NCBI GenBank assembly: GCA_041674705.1
Contig: JBAYVF010000012.1
Coordinates: 1-50,123 of the forward strand
Direction: 5' to 3'
Length of the DNA stretch: 50,123 nt
DNA from: Aquincolibacterium sp041674705
GTDB taxonomy: Bacteria > Omnitrophota > Omnitrophia > Omnitrophales > Aquincolibacteriaceae
The first letter of the stretch is position 1; the number at the start of each line of letters is the position of its first letter. The translations under genes were made by a program, and so were the position numbers. Under the pieces are notes generated by a model. That model did no database searches, had not been told where the DNA came from, and was given only the letters and a program-made list of their open reading frames with translations. This document shows, piece after piece, positions 30,894-39,734 of this stretch.

Positions 30894-31583
30894 ATGAAAG
30901 CCGCGGTCATTGTGTTTCCAGGTTCCAATTGCGATACGGATTGCTTCCACGCGCTTCGCGACATCGTTAAAGTGCCGGTGGAATATGTCTGGCACAAGGA
31001 CCGGAACCTCCCCAAAGTGGATCTGGTCGTCATCCCGGGCGGTTTCAGCTACGGGGATTATCTCAGGACCGGAGCGATCGCTCGTTTTTCACCCGTGATG
31101 GAATCCGTGATCAAGCATGCGAACGACGGCCGGGCCGTGCTCGGGATCTGTAACGGGTTTCAGATCCTTCTGGAGGCGGGGCTTTTGCCGGGCGCCATGC
31201 TTCGGAACAAAACCTTGGAATTCATTTGCAAACATACCTGGATCCGGACGGAAGAGAATCTGACGATCTTTACCGGGCAGATGGAACCCGGCGAAACGCT
31301 TTGTGTTCCCATCGCGCACGGCGAGGGAAATTATTATTGTGATGACGACACGCTGAAATCCCTGCATGACCACTCGCAGGTCGTTTTCCGTTATTCGTCT
31401 GAGGATGGAAAACTCGGAGAAGCGTTCAACCCGAACGGTTCCAAGGACCATATCGCAGGGATCGTGAACAAGAAAAAGAACGTTCTGGGTATGATGCCTC
31501 ATCCGGAGCGGTCGAGCGAGGATCTTCTCGGGTCTTCGGACGGACGTAAGATCTTCGAAAGCATTTTAAGCGCACTGGAATAG
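30894..31583 (+). CDS. purQ: FGAM synthase glutaminase subunit PurQ
   Basis: Class I glutamine amidotransferase supplying ammonia to PurL. 229 aa; nucleophile Cys in VLGICNGFQILLEAGLLPGA, catalytic His-Glu in MMPHPERSSEDLLGS. N-terminal VIVFPGSNCDTDC and PGGFSYGDYLR are typical. Follows purS after a hairpin. Confidence 0.95.
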   Translation: MKAAVIVFPGSNCDTDCFHALRDIVKVPVEYVWHKDRNLPKVDLVVIPGGFSYGDYLRTGAIARFSPVMESVIKHANDGRAVLGICNGFQILLEAGLLPGAMLRNKTLEFICKHTWIRTEENLTIFTGQMEPGETLCVPIAHGEGNYYCDDDTLKSLHDHSQVVFRYSSEDGKLGEAFNPNGSKDHIAGIVNKKKNVLGMMPHPERSSEDLLGSSDGRKIFESILSALE

Positions 31584-31586
31584 ATC

Positions 31587-33854
31587 ATGGCGACACTCAA
31601 TTCGACAACCCTCATCACTCCGGAACTGGTCGCGGCTCACGGGATCACCCCCGAGGAGTATCAGCACATCCGGGACATTCTGGGCCGGGACCCCAATATC
31701 ACCGAGCTCGGGATGTTCAGCGTGATGTGGAGCGAGCACTGCTCGTATAAGAATTCCAAGCCCATCCTTAAACTTTTTTCCAAAATGAACGCGGAGCTGC
31801 CGCGTCAGGAACACCTGCTTGTCAAACCGGGGGCGGAGAACGCCGGGATCGTGGATATTGGCGACGGCTACGCGGTGTGTTTCAAAATCGAAAGTCATAA
31901 TCATCCTTCCGCCATCGAACCTTTTCAGGGCGCGGCGACGGGCGTGGGCGGTATCTTGAGGGATATTTTCACGATGGGGGCACGGCCGATCCTTCTGATG
32001 AATTCTCTCCGTTTCGGGAATCTTGCCGAGCCCGTGAGCCAGCGGCTTTTCCGCGGCGTGGTCGCCGGCATCGCGCATTACGGTAACTGCATGGGCATTC
32101 CGACCGTGGGGGGCGATGTTTATTTTGATGCCTCTTATGAGGGAAATCCTCTTGTGAACGCGATGGCGCTCGGGATCATCAAAAAAGACGAGATCGTTCG
32201 CGGTGCTGCGCATGGCATCGGGAATCCCGTTTATTATGTGGGCGCTACGACCGGCCGTGACGGGCTGGGGGGCGCGGCCTTTGCGTCCAAAGAACTTTCC
32301 GAGCAAAGTCATGAAGACCGTCCGGCCGTACAGGTCGGGGACCCTTTCATGGAAAAACTTTTGATGGAAGCGTGTCTGGAACTTCTCCGGACCGACGCGC
32401 TGGTCGGGATGCAGGATATGGGGGCGGCGGGGTTGACCTGCGCCGGTTGCGAAACCGCGTCCCGCGCGAGCACCGGGGTCGAGATCGACCTCGTCAAAGT
32501 GCCGCGTCGCGAGCCCGGGATGACCCCTTATGAAACCTTGCTCTCGGAATCGCAGGAGCGCATGCTGGTCATTGTCAAAAAAGGAAAAGAAAAAGAGGTC
32601 GAGGATATTTTCAAGAAGTGGGACCTTCACGCCGTGAAGATCGGGGAAGTGACCAAGGGCGATAAATATCGCGTGCTGGACGGAGGGAAGATGGCCGCGG
32701 AGATCCCGGCAAAGGCGCTGGCAGATGACGGGCCCGTTTACACGCGCGAAGAAGAAAAGCCGGCTTATTTGGCCCAGGCGCAGAAATTGGATCTGGGCGC
32801 CATTCCGCAGCCTCAGGATTTTAATGCCGTGCTCAAGCGACTCCTGGCCCATCCTTCGATCGCCTCCAAGGCCTGGGTGTGGCAGCAGTATGATCACATG
32901 GTCCGTACGGACACGGTCTTTTATCCGGGGCACGACGCCGCGTTGATCCGTGTCAAGGGAACGCAAAAAGGGATCGCGGTCTCGACCGACTGCAACAGTC
33001 TTTATGTTTATCTCGATCCGCTCGAAGGCGGGAAGATCGCGGTCGCGGAAGCGGCGCGTAATGTGGTCTGCTCGGGCGCTCGTCCGATCGGAGTGACGAA
33101 CTGTCTTAATTTCGGCAATCCCATGAAGCCCGAGATCTTCTGGCAATTTCACAGCGCGGTGTCCGGGATCATTGAATCCTGCAAGGCGCTGGAGGTTCCG
33201 GTCACAGGCGGGAATGTCAGTTTCTATAATGAGAGCCCGCAAGGCGCCATTTACCCGACGCCCACGATCGGGATGGTGGGGCTTCTTGAGAATATTGAAA
33301 AGCGCGTTCCGTCGGCATTCCGTAACGAAGGAGACGTTATTTTTCTCGCAGGGGAAACATTTAATGAGATTGGCGGGAGCCATTATTTGATGATCGAGCA
33401 CGGCCTGAAGCAGGGCCTGCCGCCGCGTCTTGACCTTACGCGCGAAAAAGAACTTCATCAATTCATTCTTGCCGCTGCGGACGGAAAGAAACTCGTTTCC
33501 TGCCATGATCTTTCGGAAGGCGGTTTAGCGGTTGCGCTTGCCGAATGTTGCCTCAAGAGCGCCAAGGGCCTGGGCGCCGCGGTGAAATTTTCTGACGGTG
33601 TTTTGAAATATCAAAAAGAGCTTCGTGCCGACGCGCTTTATTTCGGCGAAAGTCAGTCGCGTGTGGTGATCTCCGTGAAGCCGGAGCATCAAAAAGACGT
33701 CCGGCATTTAGCGCAAAAACTCGGGGTCGTGCTTTGTGAGATCGGTAAAGTGGGCGGGGACGCGCTTATCATAGAAGACAGGATCCGGTGGACGGTCAAA
33801 GACCTGGTGAAACTTTTCGAAAATATGATCCCTAACATTATGGAGCGTAAATAA
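31587..33854 (+). CDS. purL: FGAM synthase large subunit PurL (short type)
   Basis: 755 aa ATP-dependent formylglycinamidine ribonucleotide synthase subunit, the small PurL that works with PurS and PurQ. MWSEHCSYKNSKP, KIESHNHPSAIEPFQGAATGVGGILRDI, and MQDMGAAGLTCA are diagnostic; the second half repeats the fold (PVTGGNVSFYNE, CHDLSEGGLAVALAECC). The stop overlaps the purF ATG by one base. Confidence 0.96.
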   Translation: MATLNSTTLITPELVAAHGITPEEYQHIRDILGRDPNITELGMFSVMWSEHCSYKNSKPILKLFSKMNAELPRQEHLLVKPGAENAGIVDIGDGYAVCFKIESHNHPSAIEPFQGAATGVGGILRDIFTMGARPILLMNSLRFGNLAEPVSQRLFRGVVAGIAHYGNCMGIPTVGGDVYFDASYEGNPLVNAMALGIIKKDEIVRGAAHGIGNPVYYVGATTGRDGLGGAAFASKELSEQSHEDRPAVQVGDPFMEKLLMEACLELLRTDALVGMQDMGAAGLTCAGCETASRASTGVEIDLVKVPRREPGMTPYETLLSESQERMLVIVKKGKEKEVEDIFKKWDLHAVKIGEVTKGDKYRVLDGGKMAAEIPAKALADDGPVYTREEEKPAYLAQAQKLDLGAIPQPQDFNAVLKRLLAHPSIASKAWVWQQYDHMVRTDTVFYPGHDAALIRVKGTQKGIAVSTDCNSLYVYLDPLEGGKIAVAEAARNVVCSGARPIGVTNCLNFGNPMKPEIFWQFHSAVSGIIESCKALEVPVTGGNVSFYNESPQGAIYPTPTIGMVGLLENIEKRVPSAFRNEGDVIFLAGETFNEIGGSHYLMIEHGLKQGLPPRLDLTREKELHQFILAAADGKKLVSCHDLSEGGLAVALAECCLKSAKGLGAAVKFSDGVLKYQKELRADALYFGESQSRVVISVKPEHQKDVRHLAQKLGVVLCEIGKVGGDALIIEDRIRWTVKDLVKLFENMIPNIMERK

Positions 33855-35275
33855 TGGGCGGAGAAAATATCAAACACCATTGCGGCATTTTCGGGATCTT
33901 CAATCATCCTCACGCGGCGCGTATCACGCAACTGGGGCTTTTTGCGCTTCAGCATCGCGGGGAAGAAGCGGCCGGGATCTGCACCAGCGACAGCTCGGAT
34001 CTTTACCTCGTTAAAAAAATGGGGCACGTGGGCGAGGCCTTTGATGAAGAGTCTTTCGCACAGCTTCCCGGGAAGAATGCCATTGGCCACGTTCGTTATT
34101 CCACGACCGGGTCTTCGACGCTTCTTAACGCCCAGCCTTGCAAAGTCGATTATTCGCGCGGGCAGATCGCGATCGCGCACAACGGGAATCTGGTGAACGC
34201 GCAGATTCTGCGGGCCGAGCTCGAGGCTTATGGGTCCATTTTCGGGAGCACGATCGATTCCGAGGTTTTTGTGCACATGATCGCCAAGCCGTCCTACCGC
34301 TCCCATGAAGAAGGTGTGATCGGGGCCACCAAGCGCGCGAAAGGCGCTTTCAGCCTGGTCCTTCTGACCGAGGACCATCTCTTCGGAGTGCGCGATCCTC
34401 AAGGGTTCCGGCCTCTCTGTCTCGGGAAACTGGGTCATAGTTTTGTGCTCGCGTCCGAGACTTGCGCGTTCGATCTGATCGAAGCGGAATTTATCCGTGA
34501 GATCGAACCGGGCGAGGTGGTCGTGATCGATAGCAAGGGCCTTCGCAGCTATTTTCCTTTCAAGGATGAAAAGATCCCCAAGGCCCAATGCATTTTTGAA
34601 CATGTCTATTTTGCGCGTCCGGACTCAACTATCTTTAATGACAGCGTGGCGTTTGTGCGTGAGCGATTGGGGCGCCAGCTTGCGAAGGAGCATCCCGTGG
34701 AAGCGGATATCGTGATTCCGGTGCCTGACTCCGGAAGCTTTGCCGCGATGGGCTATTCCCGGGAATCAGGGATCCCTCTTTCGCACGGATTTGTCCGTAA
34801 TCACTATATTGGTCGCACCTTCATCAGTCCTTCGGAAGCGGGGCGTCTGCTCAAGGTGAAGATCAAATTGAATCCGATCCGGCAAGTCGTGGCCGGTAAA
34901 CGCGTGATCGTGGTTGACGATTCGATCGTTCGGGGGAATACCGCCCGGAGCCGCGTCAAACTTTTAAGAGGCGCGGGTGCCAAGGAAGTTCATATGCGGA
35001 TCAGTGGTCCCCCGCATATTTCGCCCTGTTTTTACGGGATCGACTTTCCTTCAAAAAAGGAACTCCTGGCCTGCAATTCCAGCATGGAGGAGATCAAAAA
35101 ATTCCTTAACGTCGACACGCTGGGTTATCTCAGCCTGGACGGCATGCTGGGCGCGACGACGCAGAACCCCAAGGATTTTTGCGCGGCGTGCTACACGGGG
35201 AAATATCCGACCAAGATCTACGATGCGGACGACAAGTACAAACTGGAACACAAAAGGAATTGCTGCAAAATATGA
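33854..35275 (+). CDS. purF: Amidophosphoribosyltransferase (Fe-S, Bacillus type)
   Basis: First committed step of purine synthesis. 473 aa with a nine-residue propeptide before the nucleophile Cys10 (HHCGIFGIF), so N-terminal processing is expected. Ntn glutaminase motif LFALQHRGEEAAGI, PRPP loop VIVVDDSIVRGNTARS, and a C-terminal KDFCAACYTGKYP, whose cysteine pair with C in the LACNSS segment matches the 4Fe-4S ligands of the Bacillus subtilis enzyme. Oxygen lability is therefore likely. Overlaps purL and purM. Confidence 0.95.
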   Translation: MGGENIKHHCGIFGIFNHPHAARITQLGLFALQHRGEEAAGICTSDSSDLYLVKKMGHVGEAFDEESFAQLPGKNAIGHVRYSTTGSSTLLNAQPCKVDYSRGQIAIAHNGNLVNAQILRAELEAYGSIFGSTIDSEVFVHMIAKPSYRSHEEGVIGATKRAKGAFSLVLLTEDHLFGVRDPQGFRPLCLGKLGHSFVLASETCAFDLIEAEFIREIEPGEVVVIDSKGLRSYFPFKDEKIPKAQCIFEHVYFARPDSTIFNDSVAFVRERLGRQLAKEHPVEADIVIPVPDSGSFAAMGYSRESGIPLSHGFVRNHYIGRTFISPSEAGRLLKVKIKLNPIRQVVAGKRVIVVDDSIVRGNTARSRVKLLRGAGAKEVHMRISGPPHISPCFYGIDFPSKKELLACNSSMEEIKKFLNVDTLGYLSLDGMLGATTQNPKDFCAACYTGKYPTKIYDADDKYKLEHKRNCCKI

Positions 35276-36291
35276 GCGCCTGGACCTATGAAAAAGCGGG
35301 GGTGCCGCACCTGAAGGGCGACCCTGCGTACAACCGGAAGATCTCGGGGCTGATCCGCTCGACGCACACCCCGGGCGTTTGCGGCGACACGCTGGGGTTC
35401 GCATCGCTTTTTGATCTCAAAAAGACGGGGATCAAGGATCCGCTCTTGGTGGCCTCGACCGATGGCGTGGGGACCAAGCTGGAACTCGCGCGGCTTTTGA
35501 ATAAACACGACACCATCGGGATCGATCTGGTCGCCATGTGCGTGAATGACCTCATTACTTCCGGGGCGCGCCCGCTTTTCTTTCTCGACTATTACGCTTC
35601 CGGAAAATTCCAGACCGATGTGATCGGAGAAGTGCTGAAAGGCGTTACCGAGGGCTGTCGCCAGTCCGGCTGCGCACTCGTGGGCGGCGAGACGGCCATC
35701 ATGCCTGGATTTTATACCGACAAAAAAACGAAGCTGGTGGCGCAATATGATGTCGCGGGTTTCTCCGTCGGCGCGGTGGACCGCAAAAAAGTCGTGACCG
35801 GAAAAAAGATCAAGGCGGGGAATATCATTCTCGGGATCCAGTCTTCGGGATTTCATTCCAATGGTTATTCGCTCATCCGAAAGATCTTCTCCGAGAAAGA
35901 ACTGCGCGGTCCCGTGGGCCGGAAACTTTTGACGCCCACGATTCTCTATGTCAAGCCGGTCCTGGCGCTTGTGAAGAAATTACCGGTGAACGGTATCGTG
36001 AATATCACGGGCGGCGGTTTTTATGACAATCTGCCTCGGGTGATCCCCAAGGGCCTGGGCGCTCAGATCGATCGCGCCTCCTGGAAAGTTCCGGAGATCT
36101 TCCGCGTCGCGCAAAAAGCCGGCGGTATCTCGGATCATGAAATGTACAAGACCTTCAACATGGGTATCGGGATGGTGGTGATCCTTCAGAAACGTCATGT
36201 CCGCGCCGCGCAAAAGATCCTGAAGGGTTTTAAATTGAATGCCTGGTCAATCGGAAAGATCACAAAAGAAAGCGGTGTGAGCGTCGCATGA
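35272..36291 (+). CDS. purM: Phosphoribosylformylglycinamidine cyclo-ligase (AIR synthetase)
   Basis: Closes the imidazole ring using ATP. 339 aa from ATG 35272, fixed by the ATGA overlap with purF. Motifs: ASTDGVGTKLELA, DLVAMCVNDLITSGARPLFF, LVGGETAIMPGFY, GIQSSGFHSNGYSLIR, and NITGGGFYDNLPRV. The stop overlaps the purD start. Confidence 0.95.
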   Translation: MSAWTYEKAGVPHLKGDPAYNRKISGLIRSTHTPGVCGDTLGFASLFDLKKTGIKDPLLVASTDGVGTKLELARLLNKHDTIGIDLVAMCVNDLITSGARPLFFLDYYASGKFQTDVIGEVLKGVTEGCRQSGCALVGGETAIMPGFYTDKKTKLVAQYDVAGFSVGAVDRKKVVTGKKIKAGNIILGIQSSGFHSNGYSLIRKIFSEKELRGPVGRKLLTPTILYVKPVLALVKKLPVNGIVNITGGGFYDNLPRVIPKGLGAQIDRASWKVPEIFRVAQKAGGISDHEMYKTFNMGIGMVVILQKRHVRAAQKILKGFKLNAWSIGKITKESGVSVA

Positions 36292-37571
36292 AAGTTCTCT
36301 TGATCGGTTCCGGTGGCCGGGAACACGCCCTTGCATGGAAACTCGCGCAAAGTCCGCTCCTTCCAAAACTTTATGCTGCTCCGGGGAACGCCGGGATCAG
36401 TCAGCTTGCCGAGTGTGTTCCCGTTGCGGCGGATAATATCCCCGGCCTTCTGGAGTTCGCGCTACGTGAAAAGATCGATCTGACCATCGTAGGTCCTGAG
36501 GTCCCGCTTGTGGCCGGGATTGGTGATGTGTTCCGTGAGAACGGATTGCTGCTTTTCGGGCCGTCCAAGGACACGGCGCTTCTGGAAGGGAGCAAGGCTT
36601 TTTCCAAAGAGATCATGACAAAATATGGCGTGCCCACGGCCTCGTATGAAATATTCAGGAATGTGAACGAGGCGAAGCATTATGTGATCGAGGCCGAAAT
36701 GCCGCTAGTGATCAAAGCGGACGGACTCGCGGCGGGTAAGGGCGTCGTCATTTGCGATAGCTCGGAGCAGGCGGTCGCGACGCTGACGCAAATGATGGAA
36801 GAGAAGCTCTTTGGAGACGCGGGTTCCCGGGTCATTATCGAAAAGAAACTCGAAGGCGAGGAACTTTCGATCCTGGTGCTGACGGATGGGAAAAAGATCA
36901 TTCCTCTGGCAAGCGCGCGCGACCACAAGCGGGCGTATGATCATGACCGGGGTCCGAACACAGGCGGCATGGGTGCTTTTTCGCCGAGCATGAAAATTCC
37001 GGAGTCCGAGATCGGAACTATTATCGATATCGCGGTGCGTCCGATCCTAGAGGGCCTGGCCCGGGACGGGATGTCTTACCGTGGCGTGCTTTATGCCGGG
37101 ATCATGCTGACCAAGGACGGGCCGTTCGTGCTGGAATACAATTGCCGGTTCGGAGATCCCGAGACGGAGGTGATCTTGCCCCGCCTCAAATCCGATCTTT
37201 TGCCTGTGATGGTGCAGATCGCCAATGGGTGCCTGGACACCGAACGTCTGGAGTGGCATGACAAAGCATGCATGACGGTGGTGATGGCTTCCGGCGGGTA
37301 TCCGGGGCATTATGAAAAAGGTTTCCCGATTCAGGGGCTTGAGACCGTGAAGGGACAGCCGGACGTGGCGGTTTTTCACGCCGGGACAGCTTTTAACGCC
37401 GCAAAGCAGGTGGTGACCGCCGGCGGGAGAGTGCTCGCCGTGACGGCCTGGGGCGATACGCTCAAAGCAGCGCATGAAAGGGTTTATCACGTAATCAAAA
37501 AAATTAATTTCGAAGGCGGTTTTTGCCGCCGGGACATCGGCCAGAAGGCTATAGCCCCGCATATTATTTAA
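36288..37571 (+). CDS. purD: Phosphoribosylamine-glycine ligase
   Basis: GAR synthetase, ATP-grasp fold, 427 aa. VLLIGSGGREHALAWKL at the N-terminus, PLVIKADGLAAGKGVVI, RDHKRAYDHDRGPNTGGMGAFSP, and the metal site LEYNCRFGDPETE. The last codons (from 37556) are also part of the first hairpin of the structured repeat that follows. Confidence 0.95.
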   Translation: MKVLLIGSGGREHALAWKLAQSPLLPKLYAAPGNAGISQLAECVPVAADNIPGLLEFALREKIDLTIVGPEVPLVAGIGDVFRENGLLLFGPSKDTALLEGSKAFSKEIMTKYGVPTASYEIFRNVNEAKHYVIEAEMPLVIKADGLAAGKGVVICDSSEQAVATLTQMMEEKLFGDAGSRVIIEKKLEGEELSILVLTDGKKIIPLASARDHKRAYDHDRGPNTGGMGAFSPSMKIPESEIGTIIDIAVRPILEGLARDGMSYRGVLYAGIMLTKDGPFVLEYNCRFGDPETEVILPRLKSDLLPVMVQIANGCLDTERLEWHDKACMTVVMASGGYPGHYEKGFPIQGLETVKGQPDVAVFHAGTAFNAAKQVVTAGGRVLAVTAWGDTLKAAHERVYHVIKKINFEGGFCRRDIGQKAIAPHII

Positions 37572-37627
37572 AATTAAGGGTATGCGGGACAATACTGTTA
37601 ACCCTTAAATTCAAACAGAGAACAGTA
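37556..37627 (+). repeat. Two-hairpin structured repeat, copy 1 (before purE)
   Basis: Hairpin 1 arms CCCGCATA (37556-37563) and TATGCGGG (37581-37588). Hairpin 2 arms TACTGTT (37593-37599) and AACAGTA (37621-37627). The loop of hairpin 1 contains TTAAGGGT (from 37574), which is complementary to ACCCTTAA (37601-37608) in the loop of hairpin 2. The purD stop codon lies in loop 1. Copies 2 to 4 keep this design with different arms. Confidence 0.8.
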
Positions 37628-37640
37628 TAGAGGTGCTACG

Positions 37641-38144
37641 ATGAAAGAACTTGTTTCGATCGTGATGGGAAGTGATTCGGATCTGGAAGTGATGCAGGAA
37701 TGCGCGGAAGTGCTGAAAGAATTCGGCGTGCCGTATGAGATGCAGGTGTTGTCGGCACATCGCACCCCGATCCTGGTCGCGGATTTCGCGACCCAGGCGA
37801 CGCAAAAAGGGCTGAAGGTCATTGTGGCCGGCGCAGGCGGGGCGGCTCATTTGGCCGGAGCGGTGGCCGCGAATACGATCCTTCCCGTGATCGGAGTGCC
37901 GCTGGCGGCGACCCAGATGAATGGTTTGGACGCTTTGCTGGCGACGGTCCAGATGCCGGCCGGAGTCCCGGTGGCCACGGTCGCCGTGGGAAAACCCGGC
38001 GCGCGTAATGCCGGTCTTTTGGCGGTGCAGATCCTGGCGCTTTCGGATGAGACATTGGCGGAGAAGCTCAGGAAATACAAGCATGCTCTGATAGAGAGCA
38101 GCCGGGAAAAGAACAAGAAGTTGCAAGAGAAGCTCCGGAAATAA
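37641..38144 (+). CDS. purE: N5-carboxyaminoimidazole ribonucleotide mutase
   Basis: 167 aa class I PurE. MGSDSDLEVM, LSAHRTP and VIVAGAGGAAHLAG are the family motifs. No purK is nearby, so the carboxyaminoimidazole substrate is made elsewhere, or the enzyme acts as an AIR carboxylase-like form; the sequence looks class I. GAGGTGCTACG precedes the ATG. A structured repeat separates it from purD. Confidence 0.95.
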   Translation: MKELVSIVMGSDSDLEVMQECAEVLKEFGVPYEMQVLSAHRTPILVADFATQATQKGLKVIVAGAGGAAHLAGAVAANTILPVIGVPLAATQMNGLDALLATVQMPAGVPVATVAVGKPGARNAGLLAVQILALSDETLAEKLRKYKHALIESSREKNKKLQEKLRK

Positions 38145-38175
38145 ATCGTTTGGCATGCGGAGGGTTTGACGCATC

Positions 38176-39243
38176 GTGATGGTAACGCCAGGAGTGATCA
38201 AGATCGATAGCCACGATCCGGATATGAAACGTATCCGGGAAGTCGCCGACGCCTGCAGGGAGGGCAAGGTCATTGCATTTCCCACAGAAACGGTCTACGG
38301 GATCGGTGGGAAAATGAGCGCTCCGGAAATTGAAAAAAGGTTGCGTGAGATCAAAGGGCGTTCGGACACAAAACCTTTTTCGTTTCATGTCGGTGATTGG
38401 GGAATGCTTGATAAGCTCAAGATCAAAAAAACGCCGCTCGTACGGACCCTGGCCAGGCAATTTTGGCCGGGACCGGTGACTTTGGTGGTTTCCGGTCTTT
38501 CCGGTCAGAAGATCGGGATCCGGTTCCCGAGGAACAAGATCGCGCTTGCCTTGATCCAGGAAGTAGGCGAACCCTTGATCGCCACCAGCGCGAACCGGAG
38601 CGGGCAGCCTTCGCCGCATACGGCCCACCACGTGGCGGAACAATTGCATGGCGCTTTTGATCAACTGATCGATGGCGGTAAGACAGAGCTGATGCTTGAT
38701 TCGACGGTGGTGGATGTTACGGGTGAAACGCCGGTCATTTTGCGTAAAGGGGCGCAGGGCGCGGAGGTGGAGAGGGCGGTTGAGAAGCTCCGGACCGGAA
38801 AGTGTCCGCGTAAACGTATCCTGGTTGTGTGCACGGGAAACTCTTGCCGTTCTCCGATGGCGGAAGGATGGCTCAGGCACGAGATCGAAAAAAAAGGATT
38901 GTCCGCCGAGATCGAAGTCGTCTCTTGCGGGACCGGCGCGCGGGACGGACTTCCGTGTACGTCGGAAGCCGAGTTGGTGCTGCGCAACCGTGAGATCGAT
39001 GTGAGCGGATTTCGCAGCCGGCGTTGCCGGAAAGGGGATCTGTGGAGTTCGGATCTGGTGATCGCGATGGCGACACAACACGCAGACGACATGTCAGCGA
39101 TGCTGCCTGCGGCGCGGGAAAAGATGATTACGTTGCATGTGGAAGACCCGATCGGCATGGGGATGCAGGTCTATGAAAAGACCTTGCTTGATATCGAGTC
39201 GAAAATGAAACAATATATGAACCAGATCCTCCAACTGGATTAA
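38176..39243 (+). CDS. Sua5/YrdC threonylcarbamoyl-AMP synthase fused to LMW phosphatase
   Basis: 355 aa fusion. Residues about 1-205 are a Sua5/YrdC/TsaC domain (VIAFPTETVYGIGGKM, KGRSDTKPFSFHV, IGIRFPRN, LIATSANRSGQPS, DSTVVDVTGETPVILRKGAQ) that makes threonylcarbamoyl-AMP for tRNA t6A. Residues about 213-355 are a low-molecular-weight protein phosphatase with the P-loop C219TGNSCR225 and the general-acid Asp in VEDPIGMG. In Bacillus, ywlC (Sua5) and ywlE (an arginine phosphatase) are neighbours, followed by ywlF (rpiB) and glyA, the same order as here. GTG 38176 or ATG 38179 may be the start. Confidence 0.92.
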   Translation: MMVTPGVIKIDSHDPDMKRIREVADACREGKVIAFPTETVYGIGGKMSAPEIEKRLREIKGRSDTKPFSFHVGDWGMLDKLKIKKTPLVRTLARQFWPGPVTLVVSGLSGQKIGIRFPRNKIALALIQEVGEPLIATSANRSGQPSPHTAHHVAEQLHGAFDQLIDGGKTELMLDSTVVDVTGETPVILRKGAQGAEVERAVEKLRTGKCPRKRILVVCTGNSCRSPMAEGWLRHEIEKKGLSAEIEVVSCGTGARDGLPCTSEAELVLRNREIDVSGFRSRRCRKGDLWSSDLVIAMATQHADDMSAMLPAAREKMITLHVEDPIGMGMQVYEKTLLDIESKMKQYMNQILQLD

Positions 39244-39263
39244 CCTTAAAGGCGGGCATTGTT

Positions 39264-39734
39264 ATGATGAAACCCAAGATCGCGATCGCGACCGATCACC
39301 GCGGCATTCAACTGAAAAAAGCGTTGATCGATTTTCTCGAGAACAAGAATTTCGAGGTAGTCGATTGCGGCGCTTTTTCCGATGAATCCTGCGATTATCC
39401 GGACTTCATTTTTGCCGCCGCCGAAAAGGTGGCCAACAAGGAATGTCACCGGGCGATCGGGATCTGTTATACCGGGATCGGGAGCACGATCGCGGCCAAT
39501 AAAGTGAGTGGCGTTCGGGCAGCGCTTTGCCAGAACATCGAACAAGCGCGTCTTTCACGCGGCCATAATGATTCCAACATGCTGATCCTGGGTTCGGGGT
39601 TTTTGCCCCAGGACATTATTTTTCCGCTCGTCGATACCTGGCTCAACACACCATTTGAAAGGGGACGCCATGAGGTCCGTGTTAACAAAATTAGGGCTTA
39701 TGAAAAGAAGCATTGTCGATCAGACGCAGCTTAA
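39264..39734 (+). CDS. rpiB: Ribose 5-phosphate isomerase B
   Basis: 156 aa RpiB/LacA-B fold. ATDHRGIQLKKAL near the N-terminus, active-site Cys in GICYTGIGSTIAANK (family usually CGTG, here CYTG), and RGHNDSNMLILGSGF. Interconverts ribose and ribulose 5-phosphates, supplying PRPP for the purine genes upstream. The C-terminal 65 bases overlap the start of glyA. Confidence 0.93.
   Translation: MMKPKIAIATDHRGIQLKKALIDFLENKNFEVVDCGAFSDESCDYPDFIFAAAEKVANKECHRAIGICYTGIGSTIAANKVSGVRAALCQNIEQARLSRGHNDSNMLILGSGFLPQDIIFPLVDTWLNTPFERGRHEVRVNKIRAYEKKHCRSDAA

Noticed and set aside
31566..33506. 646-codon open frame on the minus strand
   Set aside because: Antisense shadow of purL, which has full family motifs on the + strand.
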